DNA of 37,330 bases from Dactylosporangium sucinum (GTDB lineage Bacteria > Actinomycetota > Actinomycetes > Mycobacteriales > Micromonosporaceae). Below, one piece after another: positions 8,481-16,346 of the stretch. The notes below the pieces were generated by a model that saw nothing but the letters and a program-made list of their open reading frames with translations, had not been told where the DNA came from and ran no database searches. Within the stretch, counting starts at the first letter, position 1. The number at the start of each line of letters is the position of its first letter. The stretch covers positions 1-37,330 of the forward strand of contig NZ_BMPI01000095.1 in NCBI RefSeq assembly GCF_014647515.1, written 5' to 3'. The translations under genes and the position numbers were made by a program.

Positions 8481-8634
8481 CGGCCGCTCCTCCACCGCAC
8501 GCCCGCACCCCAGCCGGACCGCCAGGCAACAGCGCTGCGCGGCCGCCAGCCGCTCCGAGCGCGGCTCCGTCCGCATCCTCGAAGCAGCCGGACCACGTTT
8601 CCGCGGCGGAGTCGACCGCACTGACTGTTCCTGA

Positions 8635-8673
8635 AAGATAGCTTCGTTCGATAGTGTTCTGTCAAGACAGAAC
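8635..8673. promoter_or_regulatory. Divergent promoter region with XRE-type palindrome
   Basis: An 18-bp palindrome GTTCTGTC-AA-GACAGAAC sits at 8656-8673, just upstream of the XRE gene. On the minus strand it contains TTGACA (8665-8660), and TATCTT (8640-8635) lies 19 bases downstream: a plausible promoter for the MFS exporter with a long leader. On the plus strand TAGTGT (8653-8658) could be the -10 of the XRE gene. A dimer bound to the palindrome would affect both directions. Confidence 0.65.
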
Positions 8674-8684
8674 GGGGGTGCCGG

Positions 8685-9167
8685 GTGGATCGCAAGCGGC
8701 TCGGGCAGCGGCTGCGGGGGTTGCGGGCGGCGCAGGGGCGGACCGTCGCGACGGTGGCGGCTTCTGCTGGGCTGTCGGTGCCGTACGTGGCGAATCTCGA
8801 GAACGGGCGCGGGAACCCGACGCTGGATGCGTTGAACCGGATCGCCGAGGCGCTCGGTACTCGCGCGACGATCCGGTTCGACACTGAAGAGGAGTCGGCT
8901 GCCGGCGACGGTGCCGGGTCGGTGGCGCTGCCGGCCGGCCTGGTGCGGCTCGGGCGGAGTGGGCGCTTCCGGCGGGATGTGCGCGCCATGGCGGTACACC
9001 TGGATGAGGATCCGGTGGCGTTGGCTGAGCGGGTGCTCGACGCGCTGGCTCGGCTTGCCCTGGTGACCGGGCGGGAGCTCGGTGAGGGCGACTGGGTGCG
9101 GCTGCTTGACGCGCTGGTGCTGGTGGCCGTGCACCCCGTCTCAGGGGATCGTGACGACGACCTTTGA
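8685..9167 (+). CDS. XRE-family HTH transcriptional regulator
   Basis: The protein has 160 residues from GTG 8685. The N-terminal lambda-repressor-like HTH is 'LGQRLRGLRAAQGRTVATVAAS' then GLSVPYVANLENGRGNPTLD, with the typical YVANLENGRGNP recognition helix and loop. The C-terminal 80 residues are helical and lack a recognised sensor domain. It is divergent from the MFS exporter at 8480 with a palindromic candidate operator between them, and its 3' end overlaps the convergent oxidoreductase by 27 bases. It probably represses itself and the pump; this is inferred from layout only. Confidence 0.88.
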   Translation: MDRKRLGQRLRGLRAAQGRTVATVAASAGLSVPYVANLENGRGNPTLDALNRIAEALGTRATIRFDTEEESAAGDGAGSVALPAGLVRLGRSGRFRRDVRAMAVHLDEDPVALAERVLDALARLALVTGRELGEGDWVRLLDALVLVAVHPVSGDRDDDL

Positions 9168-10130
9168 CGGGGCGTGGCCGGCCTCCTGGTAGGCGACCGC
9201 GGCCGGGAGGTCGTCGAAGGTGTAGCGGCGGTGGACGACGGGGCGCAGTTGGCCGGCCTCGATGTACCCGTTGAGCGCCAGGAGCACGGAGCGCTTGTCC
9301 TTGCAGTTCACGGCGTCGGCGAGGGCCGCGCGCTGGGCCGCGAAACGGGTGCGGAGCTGGGCCTTGACCACGCGGTCGGCCGGGCTCAGCCAACGGCCGG
9401 CGGGGCCGCCGACGGCGACGAAGATGCCGCCGGGGGTCATGGCTCGCAGGTGTGCGGAGACCGGGCGGGCGCCGGCGTTGTCCAGCACGACGTCGAACCG
9501 GCGGACGCGGCCCGGGTACTCGTCGCGGCGGTAGTCGATCACCTCGTCGGCGCCCAGGGACCGGATGAGGTCGACGTTGTGCGTGCCGCAGACGGCGACG
9601 ACGTGGGCGCCCATCGCCTTGGCCAGCTGGACGGCGAAGGTGCCGACGCCGCCGGAGGCGCCGTTGACCAGCACCGTCTGGCCGGACTTCAGCTGGCCGG
9701 CCTCGCGCAGGCCGAGGTAGGCGGTCACGCCGGCCATCGGGATGGCGGCGGTCTCCTCGTGGGTGAGGCCGGCCGGCAGCGGGGCGAGCAGCTCGGCGGG
9801 GACGGCGACGCGTTCGCCGAAGCCGCCGCCGACCAGCAGGCCGTAGACGTTGTCGCCCGGTGCGAGGCCGGTGACGCCGGGGCCGAGCTCCTCGACCTCG
9901 CCGGCCATGTCGCAGCCGAGGATGTCGACCGACGGGCGGCGCAGGCCGAGGCCGCCGGGCATGAGCCGGGCGACGCGGGGCTCGCCGCGCATGAGGTGCC
10001 AGTCGTACGGGTTGATCGAGGTGGCGCGGACGCGGACCAGCACCTCGCCGGGGCCGGGGACCGGGTCGGCGACGTCGCGGAGTTCGAGGACGTCGGGCGG
10101 GCCGTACGAGCGCAGGACGAACGCCTTCAT
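9141..10130 (-). CDS. NAD(P)-dependent medium-chain oxidoreductase (quinone reductase-like)
   Basis: The protein has 329 residues: MKAFVLRSYGPPDVLELRDV, a GroES-like N-terminal domain with INPYDWHLMRG, then TVLVNGASGGVGTFAVQLAKAMG, the NADP-binding loop. No structural zinc cysteines are seen. The family reduces quinones or activated C=C bonds; the substrate is unknown. It has AAGGAG eight bases upstream of the ATG and is preceded by three tandem operators, so it is tightly repressed, probably by the TetR protein encoded upstream on the same strand (10575-11255). This regulator/target pairing is inferred; the operators are seen. Confidence 0.9.
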   Translation of the reverse strand: MKAFVLRSYGPPDVLELRDVADPVPGPGEVLVRVRATSINPYDWHLMRGEPRVARLMPGGLGLRRPSVDILGCDMAGEVEELGPGVTGLAPGDNVYGLLVGGGFGERVAVPAELLAPLPAGLTHEETAAIPMAGVTAYLGLREAGQLKSGQTVLVNGASGGVGTFAVQLAKAMGAHVVAVCGTHNVDLIRSLGADEVIDYRRDEYPGRVRRFDVVLDNAGARPVSAHLRAMTPGGIFVAVGGPAGRWLSPADRVVKAQLRTRFAAQRAALADAVNCKDKRSVLLALNGYIEAGQLRPVVHRRYTFDDLPAAVAYQEAGHAPSKVVVTIP

Positions 10131-10143
10131 GGGAGCACTCCTT

Positions 10144-10201
10144 CTTACGACGTAAGGTTCTCTTACGTCGTAAGGTAGCCTTACGACGTAAGAGACGTCA
10201 A
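10144..10201 (-). promoter_or_regulatory. Promoter with three tandem palindromic operators
   Basis: CTTACGnCGTAAG occurs three times, at 10144-10156, 10162-10174 and 10180-10192, with an exact 18-base period. On the minus strand a -35 TTGACG (10201-10196) and a -10 TACCTT (10177-10172) are 18 bases apart. One operator fills the spacer, one covers the -10 and start region, and one lies just upstream of the ribosome site of the oxidoreductase. The arrangement points to strong cooperative repression. Confidence 0.85.
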
Positions 10202-10574
10202 GGCGCTGTTTTGGCGGGCCGGTCAGGCGCTTGCGAGCGCAGGCGGGCTGGCGGGTCTCGGCGTCGCCGACCAGGCCGTCCCGCGCGCCGTGCGCGCCGT
10301 CTATGCACAGACGTTGGTCGATCTACCCTCGTTTGGATCTCGGCGAGTGAGGGTAGATCGACCAACGTCTGTGCGGCAGGCGCGGACAACGCAACGCGCG
10401 GGAACGGCGGGGCGGGACAATGCCATGCGGCGGACCGAAGCAGACGGGCAGGCGCAGCGCAGGGCCGGAGCAGGCGAGCAGAGGCCGCGGGCGCCGCGCA
10501 GACGGCGCCGACGGCTGGAGCAGGCGCCGCAGGTGGGCGCGAGCGGGCGCCGCGGGCGCGACGGCGGCGGGCCG
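10193..10574. other. Non-coding gap between TetR gene and operator array
   Basis: About 380 bases with no credible gene: open frames here give only Arg/Ala/Gly-rich translations. It holds the long inverted repeat at 10305-10374. The stretch from 10375 to 10574, next to the TetR stop, is GC-rich and repetitive with many GGCGC/GCGCC units. It may be the decayed remains of a gene or a large 3' untranslated region; I see no identifiable remnant. Confidence 0.6.
10305..10374. repeat. 26-bp perfect inverted repeat, 18-base loop
   Basis: The left arm is 10305-10330 and the right arm 10349-10374, perfectly complementary over 26 bases with an 18-base loop. The left arm begins GCACAGACGTTGG and contains GTCGATCT, a core shared with the 31-bp inverted repeat at 30912-31003. 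There is no T-run beside it. It could be a factor-independent terminator, a member of an intergenic palindrome family (REP-like), or a protein-binding site. Confidence 0.85.
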
Positions 10575-11255
10575 TCAGGGGCGCAGGCGGTCCAGGCCGT
10601 CCAGCAGAATGTCCAGGCCGAACTCGAACTCGGCCTGATCGTCGCACCAGCCCACCGTCGCGTCGGGCTCGTCGTGGGCCACCTCCAGCAGCATGCCGGC
10701 CAGGTGGGGCAGCGTGTCGGACATGGCCCGGATGCCGTCCAGCGCCTCCGGGGTCACCGGTCCCGGACCCGGCGTGAACAGCTCCTGCACGAAGCCCATC
10801 GCCCGGCTGCCGAGGGCGTGCATCGCGTGGTGGCACTGGTCGTTCGTGAAGCCGCCGGCGCGCAGGATGCGGATCACGCCGTCGTTGTAGCGCAGCACCG
10901 CGAAGTTCGCCCCCGTGCGGGACTCGAAGACCTTTGGCAGCCACGGGTGGCGGAGGAAGACCTCGCGCGCCGTCAGGATGCGCTGGCGCATCGCCGCCTT
11001 CCAGGCCGGTCCCTCGGCCGGCAGGTCGATCTTGTCCACCAGGTCGTTGATCTCGGTGGCGATGACCTCCACGATGCCGTCGAAGACCTCGTCCTTGTTG
11101 GCGACGTGGTAGTACAGCGACATCGCCTCGGCGCCGAGGACGTCGGCCAGGCGGCGCATGGTCAGCGCGGCCAGGCCACCCTCGTCGGCGACCTGGATCG
11201 CGGCGTGCAGCACCCGCTCGCGGGTCAGGGGCAGCCGAGGCTCGGTGGGCTTCAC
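10575..11255 (-). CDS. TetR-family regulator (TetR class C-terminal domain)
   Basis: The protein has 226 residues from GTG 11255, whose GTGA overlaps the flavin-reductase stop; ATG 11264 would add three residues. It starts KPTEPRLPLTRERVLHAA; the HTH is LTMRRLADVLGAEAMSLYYHVANKDEVFDG, the classic TetR/AcrR pattern. The long C-terminal half (EVFLRHPWLPKVFESR...) resembles the tetracycline-repressor-type dimer domain. It is the last gene of an exporter-flavin reductase-TetR run. The nearest matching operators are the three tandem palindromes before the downstream oxidoreductase, which I infer to be its target. Confidence 0.88.
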   Translation of the reverse strand: MKPTEPRLPLTRERVLHAAIQVADEGGLAALTMRRLADVLGAEAMSLYYHVANKDEVFDGIVEVIATEINDLVDKIDLPAEGPAWKAAMRQRILTAREVFLRHPWLPKVFESRTGANFAVLRYNDGVIRILRAGGFTNDQCHHAMHALGSRAMGFVQELFTPGPGPVTPEALDGIRAMSDTLPHLAGMLLEVAHDEPDATVGWCDDQAEFEFGLDILLDGLDRLRP

Positions 11256-11881
11256 GCCACACATTGTTGCGCACTGAGCGCAGCATGCTCCGAGGCCGTC
11301 TCCGAACGGAAGCTGTGGCCCAGCTCCGGCCCGAGCCCGAAGTAGTGCCGGAAGTTGTACACCAGCGGCTGCCACCGAGCCGGGTCGACATGCTGCGTGC
11401 CGGGCACCACCAGCGCCGGGTCGGCGTGCACCCGCACCACGTGGGCCTCCACGATGCGAAAATCGCCCGTCACGTCCGGCAGTACCGAAACCGCCCGCGC
11501 CTCCAGCTGCAGCGGACACTCGGCGACCCGCGGCACGCCCACGACCTCCGACCGGATCGGGTGCAGCCCGGCGGCGGCGAACTTCGCCGGCTCGAACCGG
11601 AACCGGTCCGCCTTCGCCGGCGGCACCGGGTCCCGGCCGGTCAGCGGGGCGAGCCGCTCGACCGCCTCCCACAGCTCCGGCGGCGGCAGGTTGATCACCA
11701 GGTCCGGGTGCTGGGCAAGGTTGCGGGCGGTCTGCCCCTCGGCGCCGACGCCGAGCACGACGGTACGGCCGAGCGCCCACGCCGACGACATCGGCGCGAG
11801 GTTGGCGCTGCCGTCCGGGTTGCGGGTGGTGAGCAGGACGACGGGCGTGCCGAAGTACAGGATGCGGGGCTCGATCACCAT
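11252..11881 (-). CDS. Flavin reductase / FMN-binding split-barrel family protein
   Basis: The protein has 209 residues from ATG 11881. Features of the FMN-binding split barrel: YFGTPVVLLTTRNPDGSANLAPMSSAWALG (FMN phosphate-binding strands) and VGAEGQTARNLAQHPDLVINLP. Relatives use FMN with NAD(P)H or act as flavoprotein oxidoreductases; the exact reaction is unknown. The C-terminal VYNFRHYFGLGPELG is common in the actinobacterial subgroup. A -10-like TAGCGT ends exactly seven bases before the ATG and overlaps the stop codon of the upstream exporter, so it may have its own leaderless transcript in addition to read-through. Confidence 0.82.
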   Translation of the reverse strand: MVIEPRILYFGTPVVLLTTRNPDGSANLAPMSSAWALGRTVVLGVGAEGQTARNLAQHPDLVINLPPPELWEAVERLAPLTGRDPVPPAKADRFRFEPAKFAAAGLHPIRSEVVGVPRVAECPLQLEARAVSVLPDVTGDFRIVEAHVVRVHADPALVVPGTQHVDPARWQPLVYNFRHYFGLGPELGHSFRSETASEHAALSAQQCVA

Positions 11882-11888
11882 GCCCGCA

Positions 11889-11894
11889 ACGCTA
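11889..11894 (-). promoter_or_regulatory. -10 box of leaderless flavin reductase transcript
   Basis: TAGCGT on the minus strand, seven bases before ATG 11881. It includes the TAG stop codon of the upstream exporter. No -35 is apparent. Confidence 0.4.
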
Positions 11895-12752
11895 GGCCGG
11901 GGACGGTTCGGGCAGCGCCGAAGCGTGCCGGGCCCCGGAGCGCTCGGCCCCGACACCGGCCGCGACCACGAACGCGACCCCGGCGATCCCGGCGACGCCG
12001 GGCGTCTGGTGCAGGAACGCCCAGCCCACGAGCAGCCCGGCGGCGGGTTCGAGGGCCATGAGCGTGCCGAACGCGGCGGTGGTGAGCCGGCGCAGGGCGA
12101 GGAACTCCAGCGTGTACGGCACCACGGGCAGCAGCACGGCCAGCAGGAACCCGACGCCGGCGATCGGCCACGTCAGGTTGCCGAAGACCGATGACGGCAG
12201 CACGACCACCGTCGACACCAGGGCCGCGACGGGCATCGACACCGCCAGGCCGCGCAGGCCGCCGACCTCGTCGCCGACGCGCTGGGTGAGCAGGATGTAC
12301 CCGGCCCAGCAGGCGGCCGCGGCCAGCGCGCACCCGATCCCGACCAGGTCGGTGCCCCCGTGCCACGGCTCGGTGAGCAGCACCACCCCGAGCGCGGCGA
12401 GGACCGGCCACAGCCGGGCACGCCCGCGGGCCACGGCGACGCCGAGCGGTCCGAGGAACTCGATGGCGACGGCGGTACCGAGGGGCAGCCGCGCCACCGC
12501 GGTCATGAACGTCAGCGTCATGCCGGCCGACACCACGCCGAGCGCGACGCAGGCGAGGAAGGCGCGGCGGGTGAACGCCGACGGGCGGGGCCGCGCGGCG
12601 ACGAGCAGGATGATCCCGGCCCAGGCCAGCCGCAGCCAGGCCGCGCCCGACGGGCCGAGCTCGTCGAACAGCCCGGTCGAGGCGGCCAGGCCGAGCTGGA
12701 CGCAGACGATGGCGGCGAGCGCCAGGGCGGCGCCGGTACGGGTCGGGGTCAT
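11892..12752 (-). CDS. EamA/DMT-family exporter, RhtA-like
   Basis: The protein has 286 residues with ten hydrophobic helices in two five-helix halves, the EamA duplication. It resembles the threonine/homoserine exporter RhtA branch (LGPSGAAWLRLAWAGIILL; LPLGTAVAIEFLGPLGVA; ALEPAAGLLVGWAFLHQTP). Expected role: export of amino acids or similar small polar metabolites. It is divergent from a LysR gene across 84 bases; such DMT-LysR pairs usually mean the LysR protein controls the exporter. The gene starts at ATG 12752, and TCTACT seven bases upstream may be a leaderless-type -10. The substrate is not proven. Confidence 0.85.
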   Translation of the reverse strand: MTPTRTGAALALAAIVCVQLGLAASTGLFDELGPSGAAWLRLAWAGIILLVAARPRPSAFTRRAFLACVALGVVSAGMTLTFMTAVARLPLGTAVAIEFLGPLGVAVARGRARLWPVLAALGVVLLTEPWHGGTDLVGIGCALAAAACWAGYILLTQRVGDEVGGLRGLAVSMPVAALVSTVVVLPSSVFGNLTWPIAGVGFLLAVLLPVVPYTLEFLALRRLTTAAFGTLMALEPAAGLLVGWAFLHQTPGVAGIAGVAFVVAAGVGAERSGARHASALPEPSPA

Positions 12753-12811
12753 GCTGCTCAGTAGACCCAGCCGGAATCGTTCACGTCCACGTCGGATTTG
12801 TGGAGGTACCA

Positions 12812-12826
12812 TTCGGGAATCCTGAA
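12812..12826. promoter_or_regulatory. Candidate LysR box
   Basis: TTCGGGAATCCTGAA, an imperfect 15-base dyad (TTC-n9-GAA), lies 11 bases before the LysR start in the divergent intergenic region with the exporter. LysR proteins bind such short dyads; the assignment is by position. Confidence 0.45.
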
Positions 12827-12836
12827 CAATGGTGGC

Positions 12837-13682
12837 GTGGACACCCGCCGCCTGCGCTATCTCGTCGAGCTGTCGCACCGCGGCTCGATGCGCCTCGTCG
12901 CCGAGGCGCTGCACGTCACCACGTCGACGGTCTCCCAGCAGCTCGCCCTGCTGGCGAAGGAGGCCGGCGCCGCGCTCGTCGAGCCCGACGGGCGGCGCGT
13001 GCGGCTGACCCCGGCGGGACGGCGGCTCGCCGAGCACGCGGTCACGATCCTGGCCGCGGTCGACGCGGCCCGCCTCGACCTGGCGCCCGACGCCGAGCCG
13101 GCCGGCACGGTGCGGGTCGCCGGGTTCGCGACCGCGATCCGCCGGGCGCTGCTGCCGATGGTCGCCGAGCTGTCCCGCTCGCATCCGCGGGTGCGGCTGC
13201 TGATCAACGAGCACGAGCCGGCCGAGTCGTATGCGCTGCTCGCCGCCGACGACGTCGACCTGGCCCTTACCTACGCCTACAACCTGGCGCCCGTCACGTT
13301 CGACGCGTCGGTCGACGTGGTGCCGCTGTGGACGACGTCGTGGGGCCTGGGCGTCCCCGACGACTTCGCCGGGCCGGCCGCGCACGACTGGATCGTCAAC
13401 TCCCGCAACACCGCCGACGAGACCGTGGTGCGGGCGCTCGGCGCGCTGGACGGGTTCGAGCCGCGGATCGCGCACCGGGCCGACAGCCTCGAGCTGGTGC
13501 AGGACCTGATCGTCGCCGGGCTGGGCGTCGGGCTGTTGCCGGCGCTGCTGCCGCTGCAGCCCGGGGTACACCTGCTGCCACTGCGATCCCCGGACGTGAC
13601 GATGCAGGTCTATGCGGTGACGCGCCGGGGCCGGGCCGGGTGGCCGCCGCTCGCCACGGTGCTCAGGTTGCTGCGGCCATGA
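12837..13682 (+). CDS. LysR-family transcriptional regulator
   Basis: The protein has 281 residues from GTG 12837 (DTRRLRYLVELSHRGS). The HTH is MRLVAEALHVTTSTVSQQLALLAKEAGAALVE, followed by the GRRVRLTPAGRRLAEHA linker helix and a periplasmic-binding-like effector domain (TVRVAGFATAIRRALLPMVAEL... LVQDLIVAGLGVGLLPALL). It presumably controls the divergent RhtA-like exporter in response to an amino-acid-like effector. Its end overlaps the convergent reductase gene by 20 bases. Confidence 0.92.
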   Translation: MDTRRLRYLVELSHRGSMRLVAEALHVTTSTVSQQLALLAKEAGAALVEPDGRRVRLTPAGRRLAEHAVTILAAVDAARLDLAPDAEPAGTVRVAGFATAIRRALLPMVAELSRSHPRVRLLINEHEPAESYALLAADDVDLALTYAYNLAPVTFDASVDVVPLWTTSWGLGVPDDFAGPAAHDWIVNSRNTADETVVRALGALDGFEPRIAHRADSLELVQDLIVAGLGVGLLPALLPLQPGVHLLPLRSPDVTMQVYAVTRRGRAGWPPLATVLRLLRP

Positions 13683-14460
13683 ACTCGTGCGCGCCGCGCA
13701 GCCTGGTGCGCAGCAGCGCCGTCGCCCGGCCGGTGGCGAGCCGCACGTCGGTCGGCCGGTGCGGCCCGGCCACCGCCGCCGGGATCGCGGACGGGTCGAG
13801 GCCGTCCCTGCGGGCGACGAGGATGCCCAGGTCGTACCGGCTGATCGCGTCCTCGCCGGCCAGGTTCAGCACGCCGGCGTAGCCGGTGCCGGCGAGCTCG
13901 ACGAGGGCGTCGGCGAGGTCGTCGACGTGGACGGGCTTGCGGATCTCGTCGGTGAACAGCACGGCGCCGGCGTGGGTGAGCCGCTCGTGGCCGCCCTCGC
14001 CGTGCCCGATGATCAGCGATGTCCGCACGATCGCGGCGTCGGGAACGACGGCCCTGACCGCGGTCTCGGCGGCGGCCTTCGACGCCCCGTACCGGTTGAC
14101 CGGGTCGGGCAGCGCCGCCTCGTCGTACTCGCCGGCCCGGCCGCTGAACACGGCGTCGCTGGACACGTGCACGAGGCGGCGGCCCTGTGCGGCGACGGCG
14201 ATGTTGGCGGCGCCGTCGGCGTTGGCGGTCCAGTCGTCACGGTCGCGGCCGGCGGCGGTGTGGATGATGAGGTCCGGGTCGGCGTTCCTGACCAGTTCGA
14301 CCGTCGCCGCCCGGTCCCGGATGTCGAGCCGCTCGGTGGCGTGCGGGCCGGGGTTGCGCAGGTAGGTGCCGACGACCCGCCAGCCCGGCTGGGCGGCGGC
14401 CCGGGCCACGACCCGCCGCCCCAGATACCCGGTCGCCCCGGTGACCAGCACTCTCGTCAT
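13663..14460 (-). CDS. NAD(P)-dependent sugar-nucleotide-type reductase (RmlD-like SDR)
   Basis: The protein has 265 residues. It begins MTRVLVTGATGYLGRRVVA, the GxxGxxG NAD(P)-binding motif of extended SDR proteins. The catalytic YxxxK is in 'NRYGASKAAAETAV' with the upstream Ser of VHVSSDAVFSG. The layout matches the dTDP-4-dehydrorhamnose reductase-like group, but many members have other substrates. It lies 24 bases after the MacB-type permease on the same strand; TATTAC sits seven bases before its ATG, so it may have its own leaderless promoter. No sugar-nucleotide pathway genes surround it, so the substrate is open. Confidence 0.85.
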   Translation of the reverse strand: MTRVLVTGATGYLGRRVVARAAAQPGWRVVGTYLRNPGPHATERLDIRDRAATVELVRNADPDLIIHTAAGRDRDDWTANADGAANIAVAAQGRRLVHVSSDAVFSGRAGEYDEAALPDPVNRYGASKAAAETAVRAVVPDAAIVRTSLIIGHGEGGHERLTHAGAVLFTDEIRKPVHVDDLADALVELAGTGYAGVLNLAGEDAISRYDLGILVARRDGLDPSAIPAAVAGPHRPTDVRLATGRATALLRTRLRGAHEFMAAAT

Positions 14461-14484
14461 GACTGCAGTAATACCCCAGCGCCC

Positions 14485-15687
14485 TCACGCGCCGGTGAGC
14501 GCCTCGGTCGGGCTGAGCCGGGCGGCGCGCACCGCCGGGTACATGCCCGCGCAGGCGCCGATGAGCAGCGTGACACCGAGCCCGCCGAGCACCGCCCAGC
14601 CGGGCATGACGATCGCCCAGTCCTGCGACACCGCGTAGGCCGCCGACGCCAGCCCGCCGAGGAGCACGCCGGCACCGCCCCCGAGCAGCGACAGCAGCAG
14701 CGACTCGGTCAGGAACTGCAGCCAGATCTGCGACCGGGTGGCCCCCAGCGACCGGCGCAACCCGATCTCCGGGCGCCGTTCCAGCACCGAGATGACCATC
14801 GTGTTGGCGACCCCCACCCCGCCGACGAGCAGCGCTACCGCGCCCAGCCCGACGAGCAGCCCGGTCAGCGCCTTGTCCGCCGCCGCCTTCGCCGCGAGGG
14901 CGTCGGACGGGCGGGAGACCCGGACGTCCTGCGGGCTTTTCGGGTTCGCCGTCCGGTCGAGCAGGGCGTGCACGCTGCCGATCGCGGGCTCCTGCGCCCG
15001 GACGTAGATGGTCGAGGAGAGCCGGTCGAAGGCGAACTCGGTCGCCGCCTGCTCCCAGCCGATGAACGCGACCACGTCGAGCTCCTCGGCGAGCGCGATC
15101 GGCTCCAGGATCCCGACGAGCGTGAACCATCGGCCGCCGAGCCAGATCTGCCCGCCGATGTTCGTGGCGCTCAGGCCGAGCCACCGGGCCGTCGTCGAGC
15201 CCAGCACGACCGTCCGGTACTGCGCGGTGGCCTCGGTGAGCCACGAACCGGACGCGACCCGCGCGCCGACGACGTCCGGCAGGTTCAGCCGGCTCGCCAC
15301 GACGGTGATCCCGTTGGACTGGGCGGCCGGGATGCGATCGTTGCGGTACACATTGACGCCCTTGACCGCGCCGATCGCGGTCACCGACTCGACCGACTCG
15401 ATCCGGCCGATCATCGTCTCCGCCTCGGCGGGCAGCGTGACGTCGGAGCCGAGGGCGCCCTTCGCCGGGGCGACGGCCAGCATGTTGGTGCCGAGCTTGT
15501 CCAGGATGGCGTTCAGGCCGGCCTTGCCGGAGCTGGTGATGCCCACGATCGACACCATCGCCGCGATGCCGATGGCGATGCCGAGCGCGGACAGCAGCAC
15601 CCGCAGCGGGTGGGTCCGCAGTCCCGACCCGCCGACCCGGACGACATCGCCGAACGGCATCCGCTTCGGCGTCAGGGGTGCGCTCAC
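14485..15687 (-). CDS. MacB/FtsX-type ABC transporter permease
   Basis: The protein has 400 residues from GTG 15687, whose GTGA overlaps the ATPase stop. It starts with an N-terminal helix (LRVLLSALGIAIGIAAMVSIVGIT), followed by a large extracytoplasmic MacB periplasmic core domain (about residues 45-260) and three C-terminal helices of the FtsX domain, with VLERRPEIGLRRSLGATRSQIWLQF, the conserved coupling loop. It is the last gene of the minus-strand peptide operon. With the upstream ATPase and HlyD-like adaptor it forms a tripartite-style mechanotransmission exporter. In this context it may export the Cys-rich peptide or give self-protection against it; inferred. Confidence 0.92.
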   Translation of the reverse strand: MSAPLTPKRMPFGDVVRVGGSGLRTHPLRVLLSALGIAIGIAAMVSIVGITSSGKAGLNAILDKLGTNMLAVAPAKGALGSDVTLPAEAETMIGRIESVESVTAIGAVKGVNVYRNDRIPAAQSNGITVVASRLNLPDVVGARVASGSWLTEATAQYRTVVLGSTTARWLGLSATNIGGQIWLGGRWFTLVGILEPIALAEELDVVAFIGWEQAATEFAFDRLSSTIYVRAQEPAIGSVHALLDRTANPKSPQDVRVSRPSDALAAKAAADKALTGLLVGLGAVALLVGGVGVANTMVISVLERRPEIGLRRSLGATRSQIWLQFLTESLLLSLLGGGAGVLLGGLASAAYAVSQDWAIVMPGWAVLGGLGVTLLIGACAGMYPAVRAARLSPTEALTGA

Positions 15688-16346
15688 GCCGCGGTCACCC
15701 GCCCGTCGTGCAGGGTGACCTGCCGAGGCAGGCCGGCCGCGATCTCCCGGTCGTGCGTGATGATCACGATGGTCGTCCCGGCCGCCCACAGCTGCCGCAG
15801 GATGTCCATGACGAGCTGCCCGGCGACGCTGTCGAGGTTGCCGGTCGGTTCGTCGGCGTAGAGGATCGTGGGCTCGCTGACGATGGCCCGGGCGATCGCG
15901 ACCCGCTGCCGCTCGCCGCCGGACATCTCGTGCGGGGCGTGCTCGAGCCGGTGCCCGAGGTTGACCCGGCGCAGCGCCTCGGCCGCCCGGTCCCGCCGGA
16001 CCGGCCGGCGCACGCCGCTGTAGAGCAGTCCGTCGGCGACGTTGTCGAGGGCCGACACCCGCGCCGCGAGATGGAACTGCTGGAAGACGAAGCCGATGTA
16101 CTGGGCGCGCAACGCCGACAGTTGCCGGTCCGCGAGCCGGGAGACGTCGTGGCCGGCGACGCTGACCCGTCCCGACGTCGGCCGGTCCAGCAGCCCGGCG
16201 ACGTGCAACAGGGTCGACTTGCCGGATCCGGACGGTCCGACGACGCCGACCAGCTCACCCGGTTCGATCGTCAGGGTGACGTCGCGCAACGCCACGACCC
16301 CGGAGTCGTAGTCCTTGCTGACGCCGGCCAACTCCACCATTGTCAT
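15684..16346 (-). CDS. ABC transporter ATP-binding protein (MacB/LolD type)
   Basis: The protein has 220 residues. Walker A is GPSGSGKST, the signature 'MSGGERQRVAIARA', Walker B 'ILYADEPTGNLD' and the switch histidine in 'IVIITHDREIA'. The length and sequence fit the MacB/LolD subfamily that drives FtsX-type permeases. Start ATG 16346 overlaps the HlyD-like stop (ATGA) and its own stop overlaps the permease start (GTGA), giving strict stoichiometric coupling of the three genes. Confidence 0.95.
   Translation of the reverse strand: MTMVELAGVSKDYDSGVVALRDVTLTIEPGELVGVVGPSGSGKSTLLHVAGLLDRPTSGRVSVAGHDVSRLADRQLSALRAQYIGFVFQQFHLAARVSALDNVADGLLYSGVRRPVRRDRAAEALRRVNLGHRLEHAPHEMSGGERQRVAIARAIVSEPTILYADEPTGNLDSVAGQLVMDILRQLWAAGTTIVIITHDREIAAGLPRQVTLHDGRVTAA

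Noticed and set aside
8481..9134. N-terminal extension of the MFS exporter beyond 8480
   Set aside because: The extension overlaps the XRE gene antisense and the intergenic palindrome; GTG 8480 has a strong GGAGGAG site and matches family starts.
10211..10777. Open frame in the gap and over the TetR gene end
   Set aside because: Arg/Ala/Gly-rich translation, runs through the long inverted repeat and antisense to TetR; no ribosome site.
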